64,000 nt of DNA from Rugosimonospora africana (GCF_016862975.1 NZ_BONZ01000030.1:186001-250000), one strand, 5' to 3'; counted from the stretch's first letter, positions 18,801 to 27,829 are shown. The notes: a model not told the origin generated them from the sequence alone. Translations and numbers: made by a program.

Positions 18801-21800
18801 TACGACGGTGCGACCTCCACCGGCACGGCGAACAAGCCGGTCGACGGCAACGCGACCGAGGTGCGCACGTACACCGACGACACCCACTACACCACGGCGG
18901 ACTCGACGTACGACGACGAGGGTCGGGTGCTCACCGCCACCGACGCGATGCACCACCTCACCACGACCAGTTACAGCCCGGCCACCGGCTACCCGACCGA
19001 CGGTGTCACCGTGACCAACGCGTTGGAGCAGAAGACGGTGACCTGGACCAGTCCCGCGTTCGGGCAACCAACCATGGTGTCCGACCCGAACGGGAATGTC
19101 AGCCAGACCGACTACGACGCTCTGGGTCGGGTGGTCAAGGTGTGGCGGCCGACCGAACCGGTCTCCGGCGGCACCCCGTCATACTCGTACGACTACGTCA
19201 CGCCGGCCACCGGAATCAAACCGCCGACCGGGCCGACCGTGGTCATCACCAGGCAACTGCAGTCCGGTACCGGTTCGAGCGCGGTCTGGCTGTCCAGCTA
19301 CGAGTACCAGGACGGGTTCGCCGAGCCGATCGAGACGCAGGTCGCCTCCCCGCAGAGCGGCGGGCGGCAGGTGACGGTGACGCGGTACGACAGCCGGGGA
19401 CTGAACGCCCTGACCTCCAGTGCCTTCTACAACTCGGCCGCCCCCGGTTCCGGGCTGCTGAACCCGGCCGAGACCGCGATCCCGTACTACACCAAGACGA
19501 CCTACGACGCGCTGGGACAAAAGAGCGTCGAGGCTTCCGTCAACGCCGGCACCGAGCGGTGGCGCACCACCACCACCGATCACGGCGACCACACGGTGAC
19601 CGTGCCACCGGCGGGCGGCCAGGTGGTCACCTGGACCGACCTGTTCGGCAAGACCACGAAGGTGGAGAACTACCTCGACGCCACCACCCACCAGGACTAC
19701 ACCTACGCCTACACCACTGACCACCAGCACCTGAGCCAGATCACCGACCCGAACGGCGACGTCACCAGCTACACCTACGACTGGCAGGGGCACACCCTGA
19801 CCGTCACCGATCCGGACAACGGCACCACCATCAACACCTACGACGACGACGGCAACCTCGCCACCCGGACCGACGCCAAGGGACAGAAGGTCTCCACCGG
19901 CTACGACGAGTTGAACCGGGAGACCTCCAGCTGGGCCGGTGACCTCAACACCGGCACCAAGCTGACCGAACACACCTACGACACGGTGCCGCACGCGATC
20001 GGCCAGCCGGCCACTGCCACCAGCTACGTCGGCGGCAACGCGTACACCACCGCGATCACCGCCTACGACGCCCGCTACCGGATCACCGGCCGCGAGTACC
20101 GCATCCCCAGCGGCGACGGGTTCGCACCCACCTACGACTTCTCCTACGAGTTCGACGCCGCCGACCACCAGACCTCCATCACCTACCCGCCGGCCGGTGG
20201 GCTGCCCAGCGAGAAGGTCACCGAGAACTACACGGCGATCGGCCTGCCCAGCACCCTGGTTGGTTCACAGACCTACGTGGCCGCCACCACCTTCGCCGGC
20301 GACGGCAAGCTCAGTGGCCGCCAGTACAGCCCCACCGTCAGCCGCGTCTACACCTACCAGCCGACCACCGAACGGCTGTCGACCGTCCAGACCGTCGTGA
20401 ACGGCGCGACCGTGCAGAACGACGAGTACGGCTACGACCAGACCGGCAGCACCACCTCGATCACCGACCACGTCGCCAGCCAGACCCAGTGCTTCGGCTA
20501 CGACGGCCGGCACCGCCTGACCACCGCCTACACCAACGCCACCGGCTGCGGGCAACAGGCCGACACCACCGGACCCGACCCGTACAACCTCACCTACAGC
20601 TACGACGGCGCCGGCAACATCACCCGCAGCACCAGCAACGGCGTCGCCGCCACCTACACCTACCCCACCCAGGGCAGCAATGCCGTCCGGCCACACGCGG
20701 TGACCGCCGTGGCCGGCAACACCTACACCTATGACGCGAACGGCAACCTGGCCACCCGCTCGGTCGCCGGCACCAGCTCGACCCTCACCTGGGACGCCCT
20801 CGGCCAACTCGCCAGCGTGGCCACCGCGGGCAAGACCACATCCTCTGTGTACGGCGCCGACGGCGACCGGCTCATCCGCCGCGACCCCGGCTCCACCACG
20901 CTGTTCCTCGACAACACAGAACTGACCGTCACCGGCGGGGCGGCACCGACCGCTACCCGTTACTACACCACCTTCGAGGGCACCACCGTCGGCGAACGCA
21001 CCACCGCGGGCCTGACCTGGCTGACCGCCGACGCCCAGGGCAGCGAGAGCCTGGCCATCACCGCCACCGGCACGGTCAGCCGGCAACGGTACCTGCCCTA
21101 CGGCGCACCCCGCGGCACCGCCGGCCAGATCCCCGGCGACCACGGGTTCCTCGGCAAGGTGCACGACGCCTCGACCGACCTGACCCTGCTCGACAGCCGC
21201 TACTACGACCCCACGATCGGCAGATTCGTCTCACCCGATCCGCTGGACAACAACGACAAGCCCGATGCCGCCAACCCCTACGCCTACGGCAACGACAACC
21301 CCGCCACCTTCGCCGACCCCAGCGGCATGATGGTGCCCTGTGAGAGCGGAGCCGGCGGCTGCGGCACCACCGGCCACCCGGGCGGATCGAAGGGCAAGTC
21401 CGGCGGCGGTGGTTGCAGCAAGAGCTGCCGGTCCGCGCTGAAGGGACTGCTGAAGAGTTTCAAGGGGCACCCCATCCACCGAGCTCTGGCCCTCCAACTG
21501 ATGCACTACATCCTGACGCTCTACGGCAACAAGTTCTGCGGCGGCAAGGAGGGCGCCGCGACGGCGGCCGGGGTGAGTGCGGCCTGCTCGGATCTGGCTG
21601 GAGACCGCGACAGCACCAAGTGGCAGGACCTCCTCTCCGATTGGATGCACGGCCCGGGGAAGACTGTCAGTTTCGGTGCCCTTGCCCTCCTCACTCGTCA
21701 ACTGGCTCAGAGCGACAGGGTCAATGACCTCGCAGACTCGCTGATGGACAAGGTCTTCAACCACGGCGTCGACAAGCCGTCCGCCCTCGGCGGGGCGGAT

Positions 21801-22142
21801 GACTGGGTCGACGGTAAGGGAGCGGGGTTGATCGGGCATTTTCTTCGCGACAATCTAGGCATGGCCACCAACGGCAAGCTTGGTTCGTCGATTCCCGACG
21901 CTTTCCTCGGCAGCTACACGTTGGCCTACCAGGTGATCAAGGTGGACAGGAAGGCGCACAGCATCACGGTCGCGTTCGCCATCTTCAACGCGACCGGAGT
22001 GCATTCGCTGACCCACTATGTTCCGGACGTGCCCAAGGGCCACCATCTCTCCAACGTCACCCAGAGGTACTTCTGGACCCAGACGTACACCGAGACCCCA
22101 TCGACGCTTCCGGATCCGCCGATGGGGTACGGCGGCGACTGA
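15882..22142 (+). CDS. Exported RHS-repeat protein with variable C-terminal domain
   Basis: About 2086 residues. ATG 15882 has GGGAG 5 nt upstream. A Sec-type signal (LPFLMMICMSLVAGVLAS) precedes a long Ala-rich linker, then a conserved beta-rich region (for example YSYPIDLPAPPYGEAPSVSL). YD/RHS repeats run from about residue 1060 (YDALGRVVKVW, YDDDGNLATRTDAKGQ and others). The RHS core ends YYDPTIGRFVSPDPLDNNDK ... YAYGNDNPATFADPSG near residue 1815. About 270 residues follow: a Gly/Lys/Cys-rich linker and a domain I do not recognise. RHS proteins form a shell around a cargo that is released by cleavage near this boundary, and in polymorphic toxins the cargo is a toxin. No immunity-like gene follows. 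Confidence 0.9.
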   Translation: MVPRPRVPLWRVARSLPFLMMICMSLVAGVLASTPDVAAAKAARRHAPSTPSVVSASVPGRGAPKVASRTDPDKSAPPMAAPSYPAASSATVPVPAAGASPAKAGALPVTVAAPDSKTAARVGGALAPATVSVRNLDHAAAAKLGPSVAMALVLHRADGQRGAGQVRLAVDYSAFADAAGGNYAERLRMVVLPASCATAPDAPACAKGTPVPATNNATTRTLTATVPVSGSDGMIALDSGPSSPAGDYRATDLNVAQKWTAGDSGGGFSYSYPIDLPAPPYGEAPSVSLEYSSSSVDGRTSAHNSQPSWVGQGWDISVPYIEREYKSCSDDGHGDWGDLCWSSPYSGHPGAAAYMISIDGRTSELILAADGTYRMKDDQSYRIEHHTGGPNGDNDGEYWEVSTLDGTQYFFGYGQDQRRSTATPTNSNWTVPVVSDDSGEPCYQSSLASCQQTYRWNVDEVHSPNETYQVYFYNTETNSYKRSSSGNILNYVRGGYLAKIEYGKVWAADAPAPAYVTFQNYNRCTQRTTIDDPDTTPEPTCPTQADSPSSYPDVPTDLLCSTSCSKKSPTFFISDMLDNIQAYVQNTSGGYDEVTKWQLKHSFPATSDGTKPSLWLDYVRRIGSPGKPGAIREAVTSFDGTNYDNRVDWNKDLGALPLSMRRLTTIHNSFGGDIVVAYGHAKDHGCFTGGSAASGWDAWYSKKKDHWDINVDECFPQLFKPEGSDPGWGIFHKYVVTSVTESDKVGGQPDRVTSYNYIGGAAWHHDDDMMLTDQEKSFGDWRGYQQVQVTKGSGTNPEKSVTTTTYYRGMDQNVHNDGTNPAVSVTDYDNNPHPDSHFLQGMELQQQSYRLDAAGSPTEISSERWTYTDLGMTADGPGLHNAHKIRQGSHLTRDRLDDGSWRVSETDDTYDSYGVVATETDKGDSAVATDDACTTTTYARDTDDWRWMIDFPETVEKHQSSCTGPVISRTVTLYDGATSTGTANKPVDGNATEVRTYTDDTHYTTADSTYDDEGRVLTATDAMHHLTTTSYSPATGYPTDGVTVTNALEQKTVTWTSPAFGQPTMVSDPNGNVSQTDYDALGRVVKVWRPTEPVSGGTPSYSYDYVTPATGIKPPTGPTVVITRQLQSGTGSSAVWLSSYEYQDGFAEPIETQVASPQSGGRQVTVTRYDSRGLNALTSSAFYNSAAPGSGLLNPAETAIPYYTKTTYDALGQKSVEASVNAGTERWRTTTTDHGDHTVTVPPAGGQVVTWTDLFGKTTKVENYLDATTHQDYTYAYTTDHQHLSQITDPNGDVTSYTYDWQGHTLTVTDPDNGTTINTYDDDGNLATRTDAKGQKVSTGYDELNRETSSWAGDLNTGTKLTEHTYDTVPHAIGQPATATSYVGGNAYTTAITAYDARYRITGREYRIPSGDGFAPTYDFSYEFDAADHQTSITYPPAGGLPSEKVTENYTAIGLPSTLVGSQTYVAATTFAGDGKLSGRQYSPTVSRVYTYQPTTERLSTVQTVVNGATVQNDEYGYDQTGSTTSITDHVASQTQCFGYDGRHRLTTAYTNATGCGQQADTTGPDPYNLTYSYDGAGNITRSTSNGVAATYTYPTQGSNAVRPHAVTAVAGNTYTYDANGNLATRSVAGTSSTLTWDALGQLASVATAGKTTSSVYGADGDRLIRRDPGSTTLFLDNTELTVTGGAAPTATRYYTTFEGTTVGERTTAGLTWLTADAQGSESLAITATGTVSRQRYLPYGAPRGTAGQIPGDHGFLGKVHDASTDLTLLDSRYYDPTIGRFVSPDPLDNNDKPDAANPYAYGNDNPATFADPSGMMVPCESGAGGCGTTGHPGGSKGKSGGGGCSKSCRSALKGLLKSFKGHPIHRALALQLMHYILTLYGNKFCGGKEGAATAAGVSAACSDLAGDRDSTKWQDLLSDWMHGPGKTVSFGALALLTRQLAQSDRVNDLADSLMDKVFNHGVDKPSALGGADDWVDGKGAGLIGHFLRDNLGMATNGKLGSSIPDAFLGSYTLAYQVIKVDRKAHSITVAFAIFNATGVHSLTHYVPDVPKGHHLSNVTQRYFWTQTYTETPSTLPDPPMGYGGD

Positions 22143-22192
22143 GTCGCCGTGGCGCGGGTCGGTAGCTGAGAACTGACCACGATTCAAGCGGA

Positions 22193-22223
22193 AAGGCCGG
22201 GTGCCCAATGGGCACCCGGCCTT
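22193..22223. terminator. Hairpin terminator between RHS gene and secreted-protein gene
   Basis: A perfect 14-bp stem (22193-22206, 22210-22223; left arm AAGGCCGGGTGCCC) with a 3-nt AAT loop lies between two convergent genes. It can serve both strands. Confidence 0.85.
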
Positions 22224-22248
22224 CCCGTTCGTCGTACCGCGGAACTGC

Positions 22249-23451
22249 TCAGGGTCCGTAGGTGGCCTGCGTGACGGCGAACACGTCACGGTGCCCGCGT
22301 GTCTCTTGCAGGCTCCAGAGCAGGTCGGCGCTGGTGTTGTCTTCCCAGTAGCTGATGCTCTCGCCGCCGCCGACCCAGGCGTAGGTGTGGCTGCCGGTGG
22401 CGGGGGTCCAGTAGTAGAGCTGTTTGGCTCCGGAGGAGTCGAACCACCAGCGGCTGTTGTGGGACGCGACACCGTTGAGCTGGTACCAGGGCAGCTGGAG
22501 TGCTTCCGTGGCGGTGGTGGTCGCGGCGAACGTGGTGGCGCCGGAGCTGAAGGGGAACCGCACCGCGCGGGGCGCACGGTTCGGGTAGGACGTGCAGCCG
22601 GACTTGCAGGTGTACTCGACCATCACGATCGAGCCGCTGACCCGGTCGAGCGAAATGCTCGACCAGACAAGCGGATTCGACGCGGTGGTGTGAGCGCTGA
22701 TGGTGCCGATCTGGGGCAGCACGAAGCCGTAGTTGTGGGCGTAGTAGACGCCGCTCGACTGCCGGCCGATCTGGTCGGAGGTGCCACCGGTGTTGGTCTT
22801 CAGGATGTCCTTCATGTTGAACACCCGCATGCCGTTGCCGGTGTCGGCGACGTAGAGGTAGTCGCCGTACCAGGAGACACCGCCGGCGTGGATGGGGATG
22901 TCGGTGAAGCTGGGTGCGCTGGCGGTGCCGGTGGGTTCGACCAGCAGGATTTTGCGGTAGGTGTTGGGGTAGCTGGAGTCCCAGTCGACGAGGGTGATCC
23001 GGCTGCGGCTCTGGTCGCCATCGCACGCGTCCATGGTGTACCAGCTGACCAGGATGAGTTGGTGCCCGCCGTAGCGGCCGAGGTTGTCGGAGCCGGCGCC
23101 CACGGCGTCGCGACTGCTGGTGATGCCCTGCGGGTAGTTCTTGCAGTCGTTGTTGTCGGGCGAGTCGAATCCGAACCCGGTGCTGTAACCGGCAACGCCG
23201 GGGGAGCTGATGGCCGTGCGAGTGTGCTCGGCGTTGGTCATCACGGTGTCGATGTCGGCGGTGCCCAGGGTGGAGGTGAGCGTGGCGTTCAGCGCGTCGT
23301 ACCGGTGATAGTCGGCGGTCAGCGTGAACTGGTTGGCCGGCAACGAGGTGGGCGCGCTGGCGGCCGATGCGGTCGTCGTGGCGATCACGGTGGTCGTGGT
23401 CAGCGCGACCGCGCCGGCCACGACCGCGAAGACTTTTCTCTTCACTGACAC
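22249..23451 (-). CDS. Secreted protein of unknown function (paralogue of 26263-27675)
   Basis: 400 residues. GTG at 23451 follows AAAGGAA at 6-nt spacing. A Sec signal peptide (residues 1 to about 31) ends ASA. The mature protein has repeated Trp/Tyr-Gly strands (HAGGVSWYGDYLYVADTGNG, GGGESISYWEDNTSADLLWS), suggestive of a beta-propeller. I recognise no catalytic motif. It shares ordered motifs with the secreted protein at 26263-27675: PQ(G/A)(I/V)TSS(R/Q)DA, GG(V/A)xWYGxYL(Y/F)V followed by (R/K)VF, SISL/GISL, and xSYWxDxxxxxLW. Together they define a small family in this genome. Confidence 0.75.
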   Translation of the reverse strand: MSVKRKVFAVVAGAVALTTTTVIATTTASAASAPTSLPANQFTLTADYHRYDALNATLTSTLGTADIDTVMTNAEHTRTAISSPGVAGYSTGFGFDSPDNNDCKNYPQGITSSRDAVGAGSDNLGRYGGHQLILVSWYTMDACDGDQSRSRITLVDWDSSYPNTYRKILLVEPTGTASAPSFTDIPIHAGGVSWYGDYLYVADTGNGMRVFNMKDILKTNTGGTSDQIGRQSSGVYYAHNYGFVLPQIGTISAHTTASNPLVWSSISLDRVSGSIVMVEYTCKSGCTSYPNRAPRAVRFPFSSGATTFAATTTATEALQLPWYQLNGVASHNSRWWFDSSGAKQLYYWTPATGSHTYAWVGGGESISYWEDNTSADLLWSLQETRGHRDVFAVTQATYGP

Positions 23452-23576
23452 GGCTGATTCCTTTCTGGGGGATCGGTTAGCGCCACACCCTACGATCCTT
23501 GCGGGATTCGTTGAAGGACAACGCTGCCGTGCCGGCGGTAATCAATCCACCGTGGTAGTCCGTCTACGCCTCAGGT

Positions 23577-24428
23577 TTACGGCGCGGCGGGAGTCGCCGT
23601 GCGGACAGCGCGGGGAGCGGATCCGTCCGACAGCAGCGTGCCCAGCAGGGTGAGCGCGTCGGCGCTCGGTGAGCCCGGTGCGGCGTGGTAGACGACGAGC
23701 AGTTGCCCGTCGGCGCCGGTGACGGCGAACTTCTCGTAGCGCAGTTCGAGGTCGCCGACGACCGGGTGACGCAGGCGGTGTACGCCGCCACCCGGGTGCG
23801 GCTTGGCATCGTGGCGGGACCAGAGCCGGCGGAACAGGTCGCTCTTCACCGACAGCTCGCCGACCAGCTCGGTCAGGCGCGGATCGTCGACGTCCGGTCC
23901 GACCATGACCCGCAGGGCGGCGACCAGGCTGCGGACCCGGTCCTCCCAGCCGGGCAGGAACTCCTGCGCGGCGGGGTCGAGCAGCACCGAGCGAAGGATG
24001 TTGCCGCCCGGAGTGAAGATCGGCGACAACGCCATCGCCAGGCGGTTGGCGGCCAGGACATCCTGGATCGGACCTTGGACGTACGCGGGCGTGTGGTGCC
24101 AGGCATCGAGCAGCGATTGCAGTCCCGGTCGGACCCGATCGGGGCGCCGCCGCCGAGGCGCCTGCGGGGTGCCGAGCGCGTGCAGGTGCGCGGTGGCGTC
24201 CTCGTCGAGGCCGAGCGTACGGGCGATGGCGTCGAGTACCTGGGGTGAGGGGCGCCGGTCGCGGCCCTGTTCGAGTCGCGTGTAGTACTCGGTGCTGATT
24301 CCGGCCAGCATGGCCAGTTCGTCCCGTCGCAGCCCCGGTACGCGCCGGTGTCCGTTGTCGCGCAGCCCGACATCCTCGGGGCGGATCAGCTCGCGCCGAG
24401 CCCGCAGGTATTCGCCGATCAGGTTCAC
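23577..24428 (-). CDS. XRE-family regulator with MmyB-like ligand domain
   Basis: 283 residues. An N-terminal helix-turn-helix (RRDELAMLAGISTEYYTRLE, then QGRDRRPSPQVLDAIARTL) precedes the MmyB-like domain (about 105-270) with AYVQGPIQDVLAANRLAMAL and a C-terminal GDLELRYEKFAVTGADGQLL. In this large actinobacterial family the C-terminal domain is thought to bind a small ligand, probably a fatty acid. GTG at 24428; no good ribosome site, so it may be read from a short or absent leader. It is divergent from the SDR gene at 24532, a recurrent pairing in which the XRE protein represses the SDR. Confidence 0.9.
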   Translation of the reverse strand: MNLIGEYLRARRELIRPEDVGLRDNGHRRVPGLRRDELAMLAGISTEYYTRLEQGRDRRPSPQVLDAIARTLGLDEDATAHLHALGTPQAPRRRRPDRVRPGLQSLLDAWHHTPAYVQGPIQDVLAANRLAMALSPIFTPGGNILRSVLLDPAAQEFLPGWEDRVRSLVAALRVMVGPDVDDPRLTELVGELSVKSDLFRRLWSRHDAKPHPGGGVHRLRHPVVGDLELRYEKFAVTGADGQLLVVYHAAPGSPSADALTLLGTLLSDGSAPRAVRTATPAAP

Positions 24429-24444
24429 GCTGCCAACGATAGGT

Positions 24445-24456
24445 CGGTCCGGACCG
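24445..24456. promoter_or_regulatory. Palindrome in XRE/SDR divergent promoter
   Basis: CGGTCCGGACCG is a perfect 12-bp palindrome in the 103-bp gap between the XRE regulator and the SDR gene. It is a candidate operator for the XRE protein, by position and symmetry only. Confidence 0.4.
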
Positions 24457-24531
24457 GCTCTGGGTAGCCCTGCCGGCACCCCTCTCAGCAAGGGAATGGT
24501 TGAGCCACCGGGGTTGGAGCAAGGTACCGGC

Positions 24532-25422
24532 ATGACTACCAAGACCTGGCTCATCAGCGGCGCCAACAGCGGGTTCGGCCGGCACCTCAGTGAGCGACTC
24601 CTGTCCCGCGGCGACCGCGTCGTCGGCACCTTCCGCGCGCTCGGCAGCGTCGAGGATCTGTCGGCCCGTTGGCCGGGCACCTTCCGCCCGGCCCATCTCG
24701 ACGTCACCGACCCGGCCGGGATCACCGCCGTGGTCGACGACGCCTGGGCCGCCCTGGGCCGAATCGACGTCGTGGTCAGCAACGCCGGGTACGGCCTGAT
24801 GGGCGCCGCCGAGGAGCTGACCGACGAACAGGTCGCGCACCAGATCGCGACCAACCTGACCGGCTCGATCCGGCTGATCCGGGCCGCGCTGCCACACCTG
24901 CGCCGGCAGGGCGGCGGCCGGATCCTCCAACTCTCCTCGGTGGGCGGCCAGGTGGCGTGGCCGGGCGGATCCCTCTATCACGCCACCAAGTGGGGCGTCG
25001 AAGGTTTCGCGGACGCACTGGCGAGCGAGGTAGCTCCGTTCGGCATCGGCGTGACCATCGTCGAACCGGGCGGCGCCCGCACCAATTTCCGTTACGGCAG
25101 TTCGGTGCTGGCCGACCCGATCGACGCATACGACGGCACGCCCGCCGCGGGAATCCGCCGGATCCTCACCGAACGCACGACGCACGGCATCGGCGACCCG
25201 GCCCGCATGGCCATCGCGATGATCGCAAGCGTCGACCGAGACCCGGCGCCCCGCCGCCTGGTCCTCGGCAGCGACGCCTACCAGGCCATCGAAGGCGCAC
25301 TGACCACCCGACTGGCCGAGGTCCGCGCCCAGCGGGAGTCGGCGGAGGCGACGGACGCTCCGCTGGAGGGCGGGATCACCGGCGGCCCGGCCGACCTGAA
25401 CTCCGAGACAAGAAACGACTAG
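24532..25422 (+). CDS. Short-chain dehydrogenase/reductase
   Basis: 296 residues. A classical SDR with the nucleotide motif SGANSGFGRHL, the NAG motif (VVSNAGYG), catalytic Ser in LQLSSVGG and YxxxK (YHATKWG). The PGGARTNF segment after strand 6 is typical of NADP-linked actinobacterial oxidoreductases of this subgroup. The substrate is unknown. The start ATG at 24532 has AAGG upstream. Divergent from, and probably controlled by, the XRE/MmyB regulator. Confidence 0.9.
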   Translation: MTTKTWLISGANSGFGRHLSERLLSRGDRVVGTFRALGSVEDLSARWPGTFRPAHLDVTDPAGITAVVDDAWAALGRIDVVVSNAGYGLMGAAEELTDEQVAHQIATNLTGSIRLIRAALPHLRRQGGGRILQLSSVGGQVAWPGGSLYHATKWGVEGFADALASEVAPFGIGVTIVEPGGARTNFRYGSSVLADPIDAYDGTPAAGIRRILTERTTHGIGDPARMAIAMIASVDRDPAPRRLVLGSDAYQAIEGALTTRLAEVRAQRESAEATDAPLEGGITGGPADLNSETRND

Positions 25423-25489
25423 GAGCCGGTGCCTGTCTCCAGCAGAGCGCGCAGATAGGCGACGGTGGGCGGCAGGTACGCCTCCTGCG

Positions 25490-25523
25490 CCGGGGCCCGG
25501 GCATCGAACTGCCCGGGCCCCGG
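25490..25523. terminator. Hairpin terminator between SDR and DUF4232 genes
   Basis: A perfect 14-bp stem (25490-25503 and 25510-25523; left arm CCGGGGCCCGGGCA) with loop TCGAAC lies between convergent genes. It is likely a bidirectional terminator. Confidence 0.8.
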
Positions 25524-25543
25524 TGTCTCGACGATCGGAGAGG

Positions 25544-26116
25544 TCATCCCCGCCAACTGTAGATACTGATGTCCCCACACTTCTTGTCGATGCTCAATCC
25601 GGTCAGCGGAAGTTGACCGCCGCCGCCGGCCGAGAGGGAGATGTTCTGGTACGTCCCCGGGTTCGCACAGGCCGGGTCGGACGGGTCGTGCCCGTCGTAT
25701 CCGTTGACGTACTGCAGTTGGAAGCTGGCCGTCTGGCCGGTCGCCATGACCACCGGCCGCACCGGGATGCCGCCCGTCTGGTGAGTCGGCAGCGTCGCCT
25801 GTACTCCGTCGATGCCCTGGTAGACCAGCTTGGGAAAGCCAGCCACCCAGCAGGCGGTGGCCGAGCTGTTGGACACGACGGTTTGGACGCTGACGACTCC
25901 GTCGGCGACGTCGGACGTGAGCCCGCTCAGGACGAGCTGGCTCGCGGCGCACGCCGGACCCACCGAAGACGCCGGGACGCCGGGGCTCGCTGCCGCCAGC
26001 CCGATGCCGGCCTGTGAACCGACCAGCCCCGCTACCCCGACCGTCACCGCGGCCAGCCCTGTCAACGTGGCTGACCTGCGGCGCCGGAGACCCTGCTGGC
26101 GTTGTGCTGCGCGCAT
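25544..26116 (-). CDS. Secreted DUF4232 domain protein
   Basis: 190 residues. ATG at 26116 follows AAGGAG. An Arg-rich n-region and hydrophobic segment (ATLTGLAAVTVGVAGLVGSQ) form a signal peptide or anchor. The mature part has the DUF4232 pattern: a paired-Cys beta domain starting CAASQLVLSGL and ending GLSIDKKCGDISIYSW. DUF4232 proteins are extracytoplasmic, Ig-like and of unknown function. It lies downstream of, and in line with, the secreted protein at 26263. Confidence 0.85.
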   Translation of the reverse strand: MRAAQRQQGLRRRRSATLTGLAAVTVGVAGLVGSQAGIGLAAASPGVPASSVGPACAASQLVLSGLTSDVADGVVSVQTVVSNSSATACWVAGFPKLVYQGIDGVQATLPTHQTGGIPVRPVVMATGQTASFQLQYVNGYDGHDPSDPACANPGTYQNISLSAGGGGQLPLTGLSIDKKCGDISIYSWRG

Positions 26117-26262
26117 GCGCGGCTCCTTCCTCGGTGGCCGTCGAACCCGACGGGTAACGCGGGGTAACGACGGTGTTCAATTCGTCCACCGTGTCACGTC
26201 GCCATTGCCACCAGCCTGCCATCGGCCTTGCCATGCAGGCAGCCGGCGTCGGTGCGGCTCGG

Positions 26263-27675
26263 CTACTGGGTCGGGCAGCCGCTCGGCGGGTTGTTGTACT
26301 CGTTGGTGTAGACGCGCACGAGCATGCGTCGGTTGGCGTACTCGGTGAACGTCCACAGGTGACCGTTGCCGTCGGAGTCGACCCAGTAGCTCATCTGCTC
26401 GGCGTTGTCGACGAAGACGCCCGGAGCCGGGCAGACCCCGTCGCCGTCGTGCTCGTACCACAGCTGGCTGCTGTCATTGCCCGGCACCGTCCGGGAGAGG
26501 AAGAACTCCGGCCGGCCCGAGGTCGCGTTCGGCCGCTCCATGACGCCCTGCACACCCTCGAAGTTGGTCGTGGCCAACGTGCTGGCGGTGACCGGCGTGG
26601 CCGAGCCGGTGGTGATCCGGTTGACCAGGTCGGCCGTGGGCCAGTTCACGATCCGCACCGGCACGCCGGACGCGGTCATGTCGGTGGTGTTGCGGTACTC
26701 CGACGACACGATCGAGTTGTCCGACCACTGCAGCGAGATGCCGGAGAAGCACAGCCCGGCGTTGAGGCTCGTCGGCGTCGTCGAGCAGCCGCTCGGCGAC
26801 GTGGCGAACTGGCCCACCTGCACCATCACGTACCGGTTCCCGGCGGCGCACACCCGGCCGCCGACCACGCCGATGTCGTTGACCCCCGGCGCCGCGCCCC
26901 CGGCTCCGCAGGTGGTGTCGTACGGAATCTTGTAGGTGCGCCGCGTGTCGAAGACCTTGAACCCGGCGCCGTGCCAGGACACGAACAGGTACGGCCCGTA
27001 CCAGACGGCACCGCCGCCGTGCACGTCGCAGATCGGCGCGATGACGTTGCCGTTGGTCGTCGGCGCGACCAGCAGCACGTGCCGGTACGCGCTGTGCGTG
27101 CCGTCGGTGTAGGGGCGCTGGATGAACGTGGCCCGCAGGTTCACCGACCGGTCCGGGTCGTCGGGCACGCTGGTGCACCGGCCGCGGTCGGTCGCGTTCG
27201 CCTCCTGCCGCCACACGCCGACGACCTCGTCGCCACCGGCGGAGTAGCCGCTGTACTGCTCGGCGTCCTGGGAACTGGTGACCGCCTGCGGCAACCAGGC
27301 GTTGGAGGTCTCGTCGTTGCCTCCGAAGCACCACGCGGCGAGGGTGTACTTGGCGTCGGCGGCGGAGATGGCCGGCTTCGCCGCCGAGCACTGGGTCGCC
27401 GACTTGTAGTACATCTGCTGGTCGGTGTGGCTGTAGACCTGAGCCAGGCCGGGGCTTCCGTCGGCGGACAGCGTCCCAGCGGCGAAGGCGTCGTCGACCG
27501 GCGCGAGATTGGTTGGGGTCCAGACCAGCTTCTGCAGCCCCGACGTGCTCTGCCCGGAGTCGACGACGGGTTTGACGTTGTCCCAGCTGACCGCCCAGGC
27601 GGTCGCCGAACCGGCCAGCACCACGCAGATCGCCGCGGCGAGGACGAGGCCGGACCGTCCCATTCGTATACGCAT
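26263..27675 (-). CDS. Secreted protein of unknown function (paralogue of 22249-23451)
   Basis: 470 residues. A signal peptide or anchor (SGLVLAAAICVVLAGSATAWA) precedes a mature protein rich in paired Cys and aromatic/Gly strands (VHGGGAVWYGPYLFVSWHGA, AEQMSYWVDSDGNGHLWTFT). Motif order matches the protein at 22249-23451, including PQAVTSSQDA, so the two are diverged paralogues, possibly beta-propellers. No catalytic residues are recognisable. ATG at 27675 lies in a locally AT-rich start region with no clear ribosome site. Confidence 0.75.
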   Translation of the reverse strand: MRIRMGRSGLVLAAAICVVLAGSATAWAVSWDNVKPVVDSGQSTSGLQKLVWTPTNLAPVDDAFAAGTLSADGSPGLAQVYSHTDQQMYYKSATQCSAAKPAISAADAKYTLAAWCFGGNDETSNAWLPQAVTSSQDAEQYSGYSAGGDEVVGVWRQEANATDRGRCTSVPDDPDRSVNLRATFIQRPYTDGTHSAYRHVLLVAPTTNGNVIAPICDVHGGGAVWYGPYLFVSWHGAGFKVFDTRRTYKIPYDTTCGAGGAAPGVNDIGVVGGRVCAAGNRYVMVQVGQFATSPSGCSTTPTSLNAGLCFSGISLQWSDNSIVSSEYRNTTDMTASGVPVRIVNWPTADLVNRITTGSATPVTASTLATTNFEGVQGVMERPNATSGRPEFFLSRTVPGNDSSQLWYEHDGDGVCPAPGVFVDNAEQMSYWVDSDGNGHLWTFTEYANRRMLVRVYTNEYNNPPSGCPTQ

Positions 27676-27829
27676 CGATGAACGATAAATGAACGGCGCC
27701 TCGCGTACCGTCCCAGAGAGTGAGCCAGTATGACCGAATCATCCCAAGTATGATCGGCACAGCGGCCCGCCGGGCTCATGGCTGAGCCGGTCGCCTCGGC
27801 GATCCGAACCACGACGAGGGGAAACCGCA

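Noticed and set aside
15840-19067. Very long minus-strand frame opposite the RHS gene
   Set aside because: Translation is low-complexity Arg/Val/Gly/His with no domain. It is the usual antisense shadow of a high-GC coding sequence.
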